From Collinsella sp. CAG:166 (GTDB lineage Bacteria; Actinomycetota; Coriobacteriia; Coriobacteriales; Coriobacteriaceae), in the NCBI GenBank assembly GCA_000434535.1, contig FR878728.1:27055-50004 (forward strand): a stretch of 22,950 bases of DNA, in the 5' to 3' direction. Positions within the stretch are counted from its first letter, which is position 1; every line of letters starts with the position of its first letter. The notes under the pieces were generated by a model, which was not told where the DNA came from, did no database searches, and was given only the letters and a program-made list of their open reading frames with translations. Position numbers and translations under genes: made by a program. This document shows positions 1 to 7,577 of the stretch, piece after piece.

Positions 1-1
1 C

Positions 2-1204
2 GCTGCGGCCGGTGAGCCCGCCTGCATCGCCACGGTGTTGCGCAACAACCTACGCTACGACAACTACGAGATCCTGGAGAACGACTACGGCATCTCGCTG
101 CGTGAGCTTGTCGCCTTTGCCGATGCCACCTACACCGCCGGTGAGTCCATCACCCCGCTGATCAAGGCCATCAACGTGCTGCTCTTTAAGCTCGAGGGCC
201 AGATTATCCAGCGCCACCCCGAGTTCGATATGACCGACCGCCTGTTACTCGACAAGATCGACCACGACACCGGCACGGTCACGCTCGCCGACGGCAGCGT
301 GTGGCCGCTCACGACCAACGACTTCCCCACCGTCGACCCGGCGGACCCCTATACGCTCACGTCTCAGGAGCAGCACATCATCGACAAGCTCGTGTCCGAG
401 TTTGTCACCGCCGATCACCTGCATCGCCATATCGATTTCCTCTATTCCCACGGCTCGATGTACAAGGTCGCCAACGGCAACCTGCTCTTCCATGGCTGCG
501 TGCCGCTCAACGAGGACGGCACCTTTAGCAGCATGAACTGCCTGGGCACCTGGCACGCTGGCCGTGATTATCTCGATTTTTGCGACCACATCGCCCGCCG
601 CGCGTGGCGCGTGGGCGACCGCGATGCCCTCGACTGGATGTGGTACCTGTGGATTGGCTTCAATTCACCCGCCAGCGGACGCCTGGTGCGTACCTTTGAG
701 CGCGCCTATATCGCCGATAAGAGCACCTGGGTCGAGCCGATGGACCCGTACTTTACGCTTACCAAGTCGCCCTCGGTCTGCGATGATATCATGCGCGAGT
801 TTGGCGTCGCGCCCATGGCATGCTCGCCGACCGGCCACATCATCAACGGCCACACGCCCGTTAAAACCACCAAGGGCGAGCAGCCCATCCGCGCCGAGGG
901 CAAGCTGCTGGTCATCGATGGCGGCTTCTGCCGCGCTTACCATCCCAAGACGGGCATCGCCGGCTATACGCTCATCTCGAGCTCGCGCGGCTGCCGCCTC
1001 AAGTCGCACCGGGCCTTTACGACGGTTGCCGAGGCACTCACGCGCAACGTGGACATCGAAAGCGAGACCAACCGTTTTGACCAAGCAGACCGTCGCCGCA
1101 TGGTGAGCGACACCGATACTGGCGCCAAGATTCGCAGCCAGATCCAGGATCTGCGCCAGCTGCTCGATGCATATAGAAACGGTGCTATCGAGGAGCGCGT
1201 CTAG
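2..1204 (+). CDS. fbp: Fructose-1,6-bisphosphatase class III, C-terminal part (5' end outside window)
   Basis: This enzyme removes the 1-phosphate of fructose 1,6-bisphosphate in gluconeogenesis and acts in the cytoplasm. The frame is open from base 2 with no stop, so the gene starts left of the window. About 400 residues are visible, whereas class III enzymes are usually about 640. Family signatures that can be read include SHGSMYKV, LLFHGCVPLNEDG, the NSPASGR stretch and the metallophosphatase-like NGHTPVK near base 850. After this come LLVIDGGFCRAYH and GIAGYTLI. The GTG at base 35 is only an internal codon and is not the true start. The frame ends in TAG at 1202-1204, and a GtrA gene follows 78 bases later on the same strand without a clear terminator, so read-through is possible. 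The family assignment is firm. Confidence 0.93.
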   Translation, partial: AAAGEPACIATVLRNNLRYDNYEILENDYGISLRELVAFADATYTAGESITPLIKAINVLLFKLEGQIIQRHPEFDMTDRLLLDKIDHDTGTVTLADGSVWPLTTNDFPTVDPADPYTLTSQEQHIIDKLVSEFVTADHLHRHIDFLYSHGSMYKVANGNLLFHGCVPLNEDGTFSSMNCLGTWHAGRDYLDFCDHIARRAWRVGDRDALDWMWYLWIGFNSPASGRLVRTFERAYIADKSTWVEPMDPYFTLTKSPSVCDDIMREFGVAPMACSPTGHIINGHTPVKTTKGEQPIRAEGKLLVIDGGFCRAYHPKTGIAGYTLISSSRGCRLKSHRAFTTVAEALTRNVDIESETNRFDQADRRRMVSDTDTGAKIRSQIQDLRQLLDAYRNGAIEERV

Positions 1205-1282
1205 CCCCACCCGCGGGGATTGGCTAAACTTGCTGAGTTTGTCATCCCCACGGCGTCCCCGCGCCACCCTAAGGCAGGTACC

Positions 1283-1678
1283 ATGCAAAAGCTCCTTGCG
1301 CAGATCATGAAATTTGGCGTCGTCGGTGTCATTGCCACGGTTATCGACTTTGGCATTATGAATCTGCTCCACTACGGTCTCGGCCTCAACATCCTAATCG
1401 CCAACACCAGCGGCTTTATCATCTCGCTCATCTTTAACTACCTCGCAAGCATGAAGTACGTGTTTGCGCACAAGGAAGGCATGAGCCGCCGCCGCGAGTT
1501 CATCATCTTTGTCGTGCTGTCCGTGATCGGTTTGGTGCTCAACGACGGCATCGTGCTGGCGCTCAACGCCGGCCTGGGACTCGAGGCCAATATCGCCAAG
1601 ATCTGCGCCACCGCGCTTGTCATGGTCTACAACTTTGTGACTCGAAAAATCTTCCTGGAGGGCGACGAGACAAAATAG
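1283..1678 (+). CDS. GtrA family membrane protein (copy 1)
   Basis: This is a small polytopic protein of 131 residues. The GtrA family is thought to move polyprenyl-linked sugars across the membrane, or otherwise to support glycosylation of cell-surface polymers. Four hydrophobic stretches can be seen: FGVVGVIATVIDFGIMNLL, then an ILIANTSGFIISLIF segment, FIIFVVLSVIGLVLNDGIVL and an IAKICATALVMVYNF segment. The family-typical NY..SMKYVF and the C-terminal YNF..RKIF motif are also present. I chose the ATG at 1283 because it follows an AAGGCAGG ribosome site and gives the typical family N terminus. An in-frame TTG at 1220 would add 21 atypical residues. It shares long identical stretches with the next gene (SMKYVF, EGMSR, LSVIGL). 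No glycosyltransferase gene lies nearby in the window, so the substrate cannot be guessed. Confidence 0.86.
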   Translation: MQKLLAQIMKFGVVGVIATVIDFGIMNLLHYGLGLNILIANTSGFIISLIFNYLASMKYVFAHKEGMSRRREFIIFVVLSVIGLVLNDGIVLALNAGLGLEANIAKICATALVMVYNFVTRKIFLEGDETK

Positions 1679-1702
1679 CTCGAAACCCCTGCAGCATTAC
1701 GG

Positions 1703-1746
1703 CGCCCACGGACGACGCGCACTCAGCGCAGTATCGTCCGTGGGTG
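1703..1746 (+). terminator. Stem-loop between the two GtrA genes, possible weak terminator
   Basis: CCCACGGACGA at 1705-1715 is perfectly complementary to TCGTCCGTGGG at 1734-1744, and two further pairs are possible outside it. The 18-base loop can form a small GCGC/GCGC helix. No clear T-run follows, so termination is uncertain. It could also be an RNA-stability or processing element. Confidence 0.38.
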
Positions 1747-1897
1747 TCGCTCGTTTACGGGCAAATATTTTACGTTTTCGGATTAGCTCTTGAAAATTTG
1801 GCGAGTTCATATAGTTATTGGCAAAGACCTTACGTTTCCCTTGTAAAAGCTCTAAAGTATCCTCTGCTCGATTCATCAACGCATTGGATGTGATTAC

Positions 1898-2305
1898 GTG
1901 CGCAAGGCGCTGGCACAACCTCATACCAAGCAGTTCCTCAAGTTTGCTGTCGTGGGTCTTATCTCCTTTGGCATCGACTGGGGCATGCTCATTGCGCTCG
2001 TCGAGCTGTTCCACCTCGACTTTTTGATGAGCACCACGGTTTCGTTTATCACGTCCGTCGTGGTCAACTACTGGCTCAGCATGAAGTACGTGTTCGACCA
2101 CCGCGAAGGCATGAGCCGCAAGCGTGAGTTCACGATCTTCACCATCCTGTCGGTGATCGGCCTGGGCCTCAACGACCTGTATATGTTTGTGGGCGTCACG
2201 TTTTTGAGCATCGGCTACCAAGCCATGAAGGCCATCGCCACGTTCCTCGTCACCTGGTACAACTACTTCAGCCGCCGCTTCTTCCTCGAGGGCGCACGGT
2301 CATAG
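1898..2305 (+). CDS. GtrA family membrane protein (copy 2)
   Basis: This is a second GtrA-type protein of 135 residues with four predicted membrane helices: FLKFAVVGLISFGIDWGML, a FLMSTTVSFITSVVVNYW segment, FTIFTILSVIGLGLND and a MKAIATFLVTWYNYF segment. The C terminus SRRFFLEG mirrors TRKIFLEG of copy 1, so the two look like an old tandem duplication. The start is GTG at 1898, the first start codon giving a family-like N terminus, with only a weak GGATG ribosome site. The 219-base spacer from copy 1 contains a stem-loop and an AT-rich stretch (about 1755-1860). That stretch has a possible -10 TAAAGT at 1853-1858, so this copy may have its own promoter. A strong terminator follows the stop. 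The lipid-linked sugar substrate is unknown. Confidence 0.86.
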   Translation: MRKALAQPHTKQFLKFAVVGLISFGIDWGMLIALVELFHLDFLMSTTVSFITSVVVNYWLSMKYVFDHREGMSRKREFTIFTILSVIGLGLNDLYMFVGVTFLSIGYQAMKAIATFLVTWYNYFSRRFFLEGARS

Positions 2306-2331
2306 TCGATTCACTATTTGCTTGAATGTAT

Positions 2332-2365
2332 AACCGGTTGGAATTCCCATTCCAACCGGTTTTTT
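2332..2365 (+). terminator. Rho-independent terminator after GtrA copy 2
   Basis: A perfect 13-bp stem pairs 2332-2344 with 2349-2361 around the four-base loop TCCC, and a run of T follows (2360-2365). It lies 26 bases after the stop codon of the second GtrA gene. Confidence 0.94.
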
Positions 2366-2403
2366 GTTTGCCAAGAGACCCGGCGACCCAGTCCCATTCG
2401 CAC

Positions 2404-2441
2404 GAAAAACGGGCGGCCCGGATGTTTGTCCGAACCGCCCG
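2404..2441 (-). terminator. Rho-independent terminator of the DUF4430 operon
   Basis: On the minus strand CGGGCGG (2441-2435) pairs with CCGCCCG (2416-2410), with an inner CGGA/TCCG helix. A TTTTT run follows at 2409-2405. It sits just past the stop codon at 2465 and converges with the plus-strand terminator at 2332-2365. Confidence 0.9.
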
Positions 2442-2464
2442 TCTGGCGCGCTATGTCGAGGCCT

Positions 2465-3367
2465 CTAGCCCGTTACGTAATACCAAACGACGTTGTCGCC
2501 ATTGGAGAGAACGTAGTTACTGCAGGCCGTCATGGGCGTTGTGCCGTTGACGGAGTACATCCAGCCGCTCGTGCCGCCGTACTGTTTCTCGGCCAAACCA
2601 CCAATCGCAGAAACATACGTGCCGTACGATGAGCCGTGTGCGTTGACAGAAAGGCCCAGCGCGCACAGGGCATCGTAAACGGTGGCGCCTTCGTTAAAGG
2701 TAAAGGTGCCGCCAGAGGACACGGGATTGCCCACAGCGCTCGATGTGACCGAAACCGTCACCGTAACGTAGTTGGACTCCTGTGAGCCGCTTTGGCTGCC
2801 CGAGGAGGCGTTTCCACCATTAGAGGATGAGGCTCCATCAGACGACTGGCCACCGCCCGAAGAAGCACCGCCAGACGCATTGGAAGTATCACCGGCTCCC
2901 GTATTTTGGGCAGCGGATTTATCGCCAGACTTCTTGCCGCCCCGGTCCTCGGACTTCTTGCTATCCGAGTTTTTGTCCGATTCCTTGTTTGAAGACTCGG
3001 AATCGTCCTTGGCGTCGTTCGAACCCTTGGGCTCGTCTTTTGCATCATTCGAAGATTTGGAATCCTTGGAACTGGCCTCGCCCGAAGTCGTAGTCGAGCC
3101 AAACCCCTTGGTGTCCTTGGCGACGACGCTCTCCCCCGTCACGGTCTGAACGATCCAGTCAATGGACCAGGCGCCGCTCTCGGAAGGATGGACGAAGCCC
3201 AGCGAGACGACGATCAGAATGGTGCACGCGGCAGCAAGAACGCCAAGGAGCGCCTTGCGACGAGAGGCGGACGCCGCCGAAGCGGCGCCCTGTTGCTTTG
3301 CATCGTCGAACTGAATGAACGAGGAATCTGGTTGCTTGGGGTCAGCGTCCTTGGATTTATTGGACAC
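2465..3367 (-). CDS. Membrane-anchored DUF4430 (transcobalamin-like C-terminal domain) protein
   Basis: This protein of 300 residues has a single N-terminal membrane helix (about residues 38-59, ALLGVLAAACTILIVVSLGF), with the rest presumably outside the cell. Residues 85-195 form a Ser/Lys/Asp/Gly-rich low-complexity spacer that could cross the wall. Residues 200-300 form one DUF4430 domain with the typical GATVYDAL, SGWMYSVNG and final GDNVVWYYV. DUF4430 is related to the C-terminal beta-domain of mammalian intrinsic factor and transcobalamin. The start is GTG at 3367, preceded by GGTGAGGG. A GTG at 3376 abuts the upstream stop but has no good ribosome site. The upstream gene, which also carries DUF4430, ends at 3377, so the pair is surely one operon under the cobalamin riboswitch at 7290-7462. 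Cobalamin binding is inferred and not shown. Confidence 0.86.
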   Translation of the reverse strand: MSNKSKDADPKQPDSSFIQFDDAKQQGAASAASASRRKALLGVLAAACTILIVVSLGFVHPSESGAWSIDWIVQTVTGESVVAKDTKGFGSTTTSGEASSKDSKSSNDAKDEPKGSNDAKDDSESSNKESDKNSDSKKSEDRGGKKSGDKSAAQNTGAGDTSNASGGASSGGGQSSDGASSSNGGNASSGSQSGSQESNYVTVTVSVTSSAVGNPVSSGGTFTFNEGATVYDALCALGLSVNAHGSSYGTYVSAIGGLAEKQYGGTSGWMYSVNGTTPMTACSNYVLSNGDNVVWYYVTG

Positions 3368-3376
3368 AACCCTCAC

Positions 3377-6300
3377 CTACCGACGTTTGGTGAACACGAA
3401 CACGCCGACGATGGCGAGACCGATGACGCCGGCGGCAACGCCAACAATGGCGAGCGGGTTGGTGCCAGTCTCCTGCTCGGAAGCACTAGAGGACTTCTTA
3501 GCAGTGGTCGTAGAAGCAGCACCCGTATCGGACTTGGAATCGGACTTCTTGTCGGACTTGCTGTCCTTCTTGTCAGACTTCTTCTCGTCCTTCTTATCGG
3601 ACTTATCGGAGTCCTTCTTGTCGGACTTGTTGTCCTTGGTCTCGGTCTTGGTCGACACCGTCGTCTTGGTCGTCGGCTTATGACCCGGGGCGACAGCGCC
3701 GCCCTTCGAGCCGGAGCCGGAATCCGTGCCAGTGCCAGTGCCAGAACCAGTACCGGTACCAGAACCGCCGCCGCCATTCGAACCAGCGCCGCCATTACCG
3801 CCAGGGTTAACGGCATTCTTGGTCCACTTGGCATACAGCGTCAGATCGGCCGTCACCGGCGTGCTAAAGTCATACGCCTGCGTGCAAGCCTCATCGGTAT
3901 ACCAACCGCCGAAAGTGTAGCCATCGCGCGTCGGATCGGCCGGCTTGACCAGCTTGCCATCGGCCGTAGCAACAAACTTAGTGTCGCAAGCAGACCCGCC
4001 GTTGGAGTTAAAGGCAACCGTCCAAGACTCGACAGCTCCAAGTTTAAACAGCGTGCCCGAATCATTAATGTAGTAGAGATTGCCAGAAGCATCGGCAATG
4101 ACCGGAGAGTCACAGTACTGGTAATGGCCAGCCGCATCATAAATCTGCGTCGCCTCTGCATCGCCGAGCGTATAGCGATACACGCCACCACCAGCAGAGT
4201 AGTTGACGTAATCCTTGCTATCCGCGCTGTTAACGGTGAAGTACACATAGGTCTTGCCGCCCTGAACACTCACCAGCGGAGTAGCAGCAATACCGTTGAG
4301 GCCAGCCGGCAGCGCCTTGCCGTCGGCAGCAGCGACCATCGTGGTCTTACCCGTCTTCAGGTTATAGAGAACCAGAGCAGAGCCAGTAGCCGTCTGTCCG
4401 CCGACAATCAGATTGTCACCAGACACCGCAGGGGCGCTCAGATTATTCGTAAGGCCCAGATCAACCGTCTTCTGTTCACTCAGCACGCCCTTCGCCGAAA
4501 GCGAAATCACATGGAGCTTTCCGTCGTGCGTCATCTGATAGAAGGTCGAGCCATTGGACGGATCGGCAATGCAATCGGCATTTGCGACAGCGCCGAGCTT
4601 CATGGTCGAAACGACATCGCCCGTCGTCTTATCAATGCACTTAAGCGTACCCGCGCTCGTAGAAACGATGGCATACTTATCCGTCAAAGCCGCACCAGTC
4701 CAGTAATAGCCCTCGGTAGGGTCGATGTTCTGCCAAGAAACTTCGCCCGTGGCAATCTTAATGCGCGCAAAGGAGCCGTTGCCGTAGGTCGCATTGTAAT
4801 TCTCGTCATACGAAATATCGACCGAGCCTACATAGACGTACTCGCCGTCCGAAACGACGGTGCAGGAGCTCTGCGTCAAGTCCGTCAAACCAGGCGTCAG
4901 CCACTTGCAGATCAGCTTGTCTGCAGTAATCGCCTGGACCGCACCGCCGTTGAGCGGAACGATGATAAGGCCATTGGTATAGATCGGACGAGAGGTATAG
5001 CTCACCTTGGAGGCAAGCGGCGCAGAGGCAACCTTTTTGCCCGTGGACGAATCGATCTTAATGAGCTCGTTCTCGGTCGCGATGTACACAAAGCCGTTAG
5101 CGATGACAGGCTCGCTACAGTTGGCATACTGCTGGCCAGACTCGGCCTTCCAATCGAAGGCCCACTTAAGACCGGCGGCCTGCGCAGGCGTCTTGGCATC
5201 CGTTACGGTCGAACCGTTGCCACTGTTGCCGTAGCCGGCCCACTCGACATCCCAATCAGGAGTCGTCGCACTCGGGTCCACGACAATCTTGTCGGGATCG
5301 GGCATGGGCGAATTATCGGTGGTGTAGGCAAACGTAACCTTGTCGCCGCTCTTGAGCGTGACCTGGTTGGCGCAGAGAGATGAGGGCTCTCCGTTGATAT
5401 ACAGATGCCAATATTTATTGGTCGCACCATCATAGCCGTACGTCTTGCCTCCGAACGGCGAGTCGATGGAATTGAGGAACCAGTACTCACCACTCTGAGA
5501 GCCGTTGTACGCAACGCCCTTGGCCTTCAGAAATGCCTCAATAAGGTTCTGGGCCGTGGAGCCTTCGGGCAAAGAAACATTGCTTGCCGAGCCCCAGCGA
5601 GTATTGTTGCCGTTGACATCGGGACCGATAACATCGACAGAACCAAGAACCTGGCCAGGAAGGGCATCGCTGTCGCCAGCATACATAAAGGTGACGGCGT
5701 CACCCTCTTGGAGCTCGTAGGCACCAGCGCCAACGTTCTTGAACTTGCCATTTACGTAGAAGCGCCAATAGCTATTGGTCGCAGCATCATAGCCACAATA
5801 GGACTTACCATCGAAGGGCGAATAAATGCCGTTGAGGAACCAGCCCCAAGACGATTCGCCAGCATCGAGAGTAAGGCCGACCTGCTCAAGGAGATCCTTG
5901 GCAGTGGAGCCTGCCTTGAGGCTCGTCTGGCCCGTCGAAGCCCAAACCTGCTGCTTGCCGTCCTTGTCCTTACCGAGAACCTGAACAGAAGCATGGACAG
6001 AATCGGACGGCAACTGGTCGCCCCAGCCACCGTAGAACCACGTGACGGTATCGCCGGCATGGATGGTGACATTGTCCGCCGTATAGTCACTCGACTTGCC
6101 GTTGATGAACAGCTGCCAATAGGTCGAATAATCTTGGGGCGTACCCAGCTCAACACCGTTGTACTTAAGGCTCAGAATGAAGGAGCCCGCAGCAACGGCG
6201 TCAATGTCGTTCGCCTCGAGTGCGACCTTCGTAAGATCAAGTGCGCTCGAACCGGACGTCACCACATACTGCGCATTATCGACCCAAGTCTGAGTCTTGC

Positions 6301-7228
6301 CCTGGGCATCGCGACCAATGACGGTCACATTTGCGGCAACCTGGTCCTTAACGACAGGGGACGAGCTACCAGCCGTATAGGCAAACTCAATCTTCTGCCC
6401 CTGGGTGAGCTTGACGCTGCTCGCGCCAACCGAGGAAGACGCGCCGTCGACGAACAGCTGCCAGAAGGCATAAGTCGTCGGATCGTAGGCAAGCGTGCGG
6501 CCATCGCTCGGGGATGTGATGCTTTTGAGGTAGAAACCGTATGCCGTGTTCGGATCGTAATCCGCCTTGAAGCCCGTCTTCTGCTGCAGCTTAATGAAGG
6601 CATCCGCAGCCGTCGCGCCCTCGTCGAGCTTGAGCTGCGTAGGTGCCACCCAGGTCTGAGCCTTGCCGTCGGCATCGGTGCCGATAATCGAGAACGAGAC
6701 CTCGATTTGCTTCTTGGCGACATCGCCAGTTTCTGTCGGGTTCTCTGTCTGGACGGCAGCCGCGGCGGCAGATCCTGCTTGACCAGCGGATGCCGTCGAA
6801 GACCGCTCGCTCGTGGCAGGGCTCTCCCCCGTCGCCGAGCCTTCGTCGCCAGTTGCTGCCTCTGTAGTGGCGGCACTAGCTGCAGGCGCGCTCCCGGAAT
6901 CCGAAACCTCGGCGCCGCTCTGCTCAGCGGTACCGCCCGCAAGCGCTGCGTCCTCGCCTGGCGTCGTAGCCTGAGCCACAGCCTCGGCAATGCCCTCGGC
7001 GCCCTCGGCCCACAGTTGAGCCGGCGTGGTGCCAAAGGCCATCGCGAAGGCCAGGAATGCCACCAGGCCGCGCTTGGCTACACCGCGTGCAATCGCGCCA
7101 CGACGATGCAACGAGGCGCGCTCACGCTCGTCCTCAAACATATCCATTTGTCCCCCATTGTCTGTACTTGGAGCGTTGCCTTGAGGCTGCCCCACGTCAT
7201 CGCGCATGTTGCGCACGAGTTCCCCCAT
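3377..7228 (-). CDS. Large surface protein: four DUF4430 domains, beta-propeller, InlB repeat, C-terminal anchor
   Basis: This protein has 1283 residues. A signal-peptide-like segment lies at about 52-74 (RGLVAFLAFAMAFG, cleavage probably after AQLWA) behind an unusually long polar N-region. An Ala/Ser/Thr/Glu-rich spacer spans 76-172. Four DUF4430 domains follow at about 174-288, 297-400, 411-517 and 527-637. Each contains a version of W-x-L/F-F/Y-V/I-N/D-G and ends in a GD/GQ...F/WxY strand. Residues 685-1065 are repeated PQQ/quinoprotein-like propeller blades (for example NGFVYIATENELIKID). An InlB B-repeat lies at about 1069-1137 (FNSNGG, GYTFGGWYTD, LYAKW). A Gly/Thr/Ser tract, a Lys/Asp/Ser tract and a membrane helix (1258-1280) ending KRR close the protein. 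No LPxTG is visible. The gene is the first after a cobalamin riboswitch, which supports (inference) a role in surface corrinoid capture. Adhesion is the alternative. Confidence 0.91.
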   Translation of the reverse strand: MGELVRNMRDDVGQPQGNAPSTDNGGQMDMFEDERERASLHRRGAIARGVAKRGLVAFLAFAMAFGTTPAQLWAEGAEGIAEAVAQATTPGEDAALAGGTAEQSGAEVSDSGSAPAASAATTEAATGDEGSATGESPATSERSSTASAGQAGSAAAAAVQTENPTETGDVAKKQIEVSFSIIGTDADGKAQTWVAPTQLKLDEGATAADAFIKLQQKTGFKADYDPNTAYGFYLKSITSPSDGRTLAYDPTTYAFWQLFVDGASSSVGASSVKLTQGQKIEFAYTAGSSSPVVKDQVAANVTVIGRDAQGKTQTWVDNAQYVVTSGSSALDLTKVALEANDIDAVAAGSFILSLKYNGVELGTPQDYSTYWQLFINGKSSDYTADNVTIHAGDTVTWFYGGWGDQLPSDSVHASVQVLGKDKDGKQQVWASTGQTSLKAGSTAKDLLEQVGLTLDAGESSWGWFLNGIYSPFDGKSYCGYDAATNSYWRFYVNGKFKNVGAGAYELQEGDAVTFMYAGDSDALPGQVLGSVDVIGPDVNGNNTRWGSASNVSLPEGSTAQNLIEAFLKAKGVAYNGSQSGEYWFLNSIDSPFGGKTYGYDGATNKYWHLYINGEPSSLCANQVTLKSGDKVTFAYTTDNSPMPDPDKIVVDPSATTPDWDVEWAGYGNSGNGSTVTDAKTPAQAAGLKWAFDWKAESGQQYANCSEPVIANGFVYIATENELIKIDSSTGKKVASAPLASKVSYTSRPIYTNGLIIVPLNGGAVQAITADKLICKWLTPGLTDLTQSSCTVVSDGEYVYVGSVDISYDENYNATYGNGSFARIKIATGEVSWQNIDPTEGYYWTGAALTDKYAIVSTSAGTLKCIDKTTGDVVSTMKLGAVANADCIADPSNGSTFYQMTHDGKLHVISLSAKGVLSEQKTVDLGLTNNLSAPAVSGDNLIVGGQTATGSALVLYNLKTGKTTMVAAADGKALPAGLNGIAATPLVSVQGGKTYVYFTVNSADSKDYVNYSAGGGVYRYTLGDAEATQIYDAAGHYQYCDSPVIADASGNLYYINDSGTLFKLGAVESWTVAFNSNGGSACDTKFVATADGKLVKPADPTRDGYTFGGWYTDEACTQAYDFSTPVTADLTLYAKWTKNAVNPGGNGGAGSNGGGGSGTGTGSGTGTGTDSGSGSKGGAVAPGHKPTTKTTVSTKTETKDNKSDKKDSDKSDKKDEKKSDKKDSKSDKKSDSKSDTGAASTTTAKKSSSASEQETGTNPLAIVGVAAGVIGLAIVGVFVFTKRR

Positions 7229-7289
7229 CGGGGTCCCCTTCCCTCCAGAGCCCTATGCACACCGGCGGCATACGCCGCGGCAACGTGCA
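7229..7289 (-). promoter_or_regulatory. Riboswitch expression platform and ribosome-binding region
   Basis: After the aptamer the leader can form a hairpin, with TGCAC near 7287 pairing with GTGCA near 7255 around a CGGC/GCCG helix. The purine-rich ribosome site GGAGGG (7246-7241) and AAGGGGA follow. CCCC at 7233-7230 can pair with the Gs just after the ATG, which would occlude the start codon. No T-run follows any hairpin, so control of translation looks more likely than transcription termination. CCTCC in the aptamer 3' part (7299-7295) could also pair with GGAGG. Confidence 0.45.
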
Positions 7290-7462
7290 AGATGGGAGGC
7301 GATCCGACTTAACCTTAACGGCTCGGGCACGTCGTCCGATCTGCGACGCGAGCATCCCGAGCCAAGAGGAATTACGGTTACTGGTACAGCCGGGGACTTG
7401 CACCCCGATTCTCCCAAACGCGCAGGAAAACCGCGCATTCGTGCGTCTCCGCACCACCATCT
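7290..7462 (-). promoter_or_regulatory. Cobalamin (B12) riboswitch aptamer
   Basis: Read on the minus strand, the core matches the cobalamin riboswitch consensus in order. GGGAGAATC is followed by GGGGTGCAAGTCCCC, then GGCTGTACCAGTAACCGTAA, a GC-rich side helix (GGCTCGGG/CCCGAGCC), and the B12 box AAGTCGGATCGCC (7310-7298). The ends close as helix P1: AGATGG (7462-7457) pairs with CCATCT (7295-7290). The family binds adenosyl- or other cobalamins and usually represses B12 uptake or synthesis genes. The start codon of the 1283-residue surface protein is at 7228, so the RNA lies in its leader and would also control the second DUF4430 gene. Confidence 0.92.
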
Positions 7463-7498
7463 AGGCCATCGATTAATACCGTCAATATGCTATCACGC

Positions 7499-7526
7499 AA
7501 AAGGGCCTCGCACGCAGGCGAAGCCC
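7499..7526 (-). terminator. Rho-independent terminator after the UbiB-family gene
   Basis: On the minus strand GGGCTTCG (7526-7519) pairs with CGAGGCCC (7510-7503) with one G-U pair and an 8-base loop. TTTT follows at 7502-7499. It lies 51 bases past the UbiB-family stop and just upstream of the B12 riboswitch, so it separates the two transcripts. Confidence 0.82.
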
Positions 7527-7577
7527 AAGGTAAAAGCTATTGTTTGCGATAGGAGAATGCGGTGACGGTCACAGCCT

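Noticed and set aside
3188..7312. Very long plus-strand open frames (3188-5383 and 5405-7312) opposite the DUF4430 gene
   Set aside because: They are antisense shadows of a GC-rich, repetitive gene. Their translations are rich in Arg/Ile/Ala without domains or ribosome sites, while the minus strand gives clear domains.
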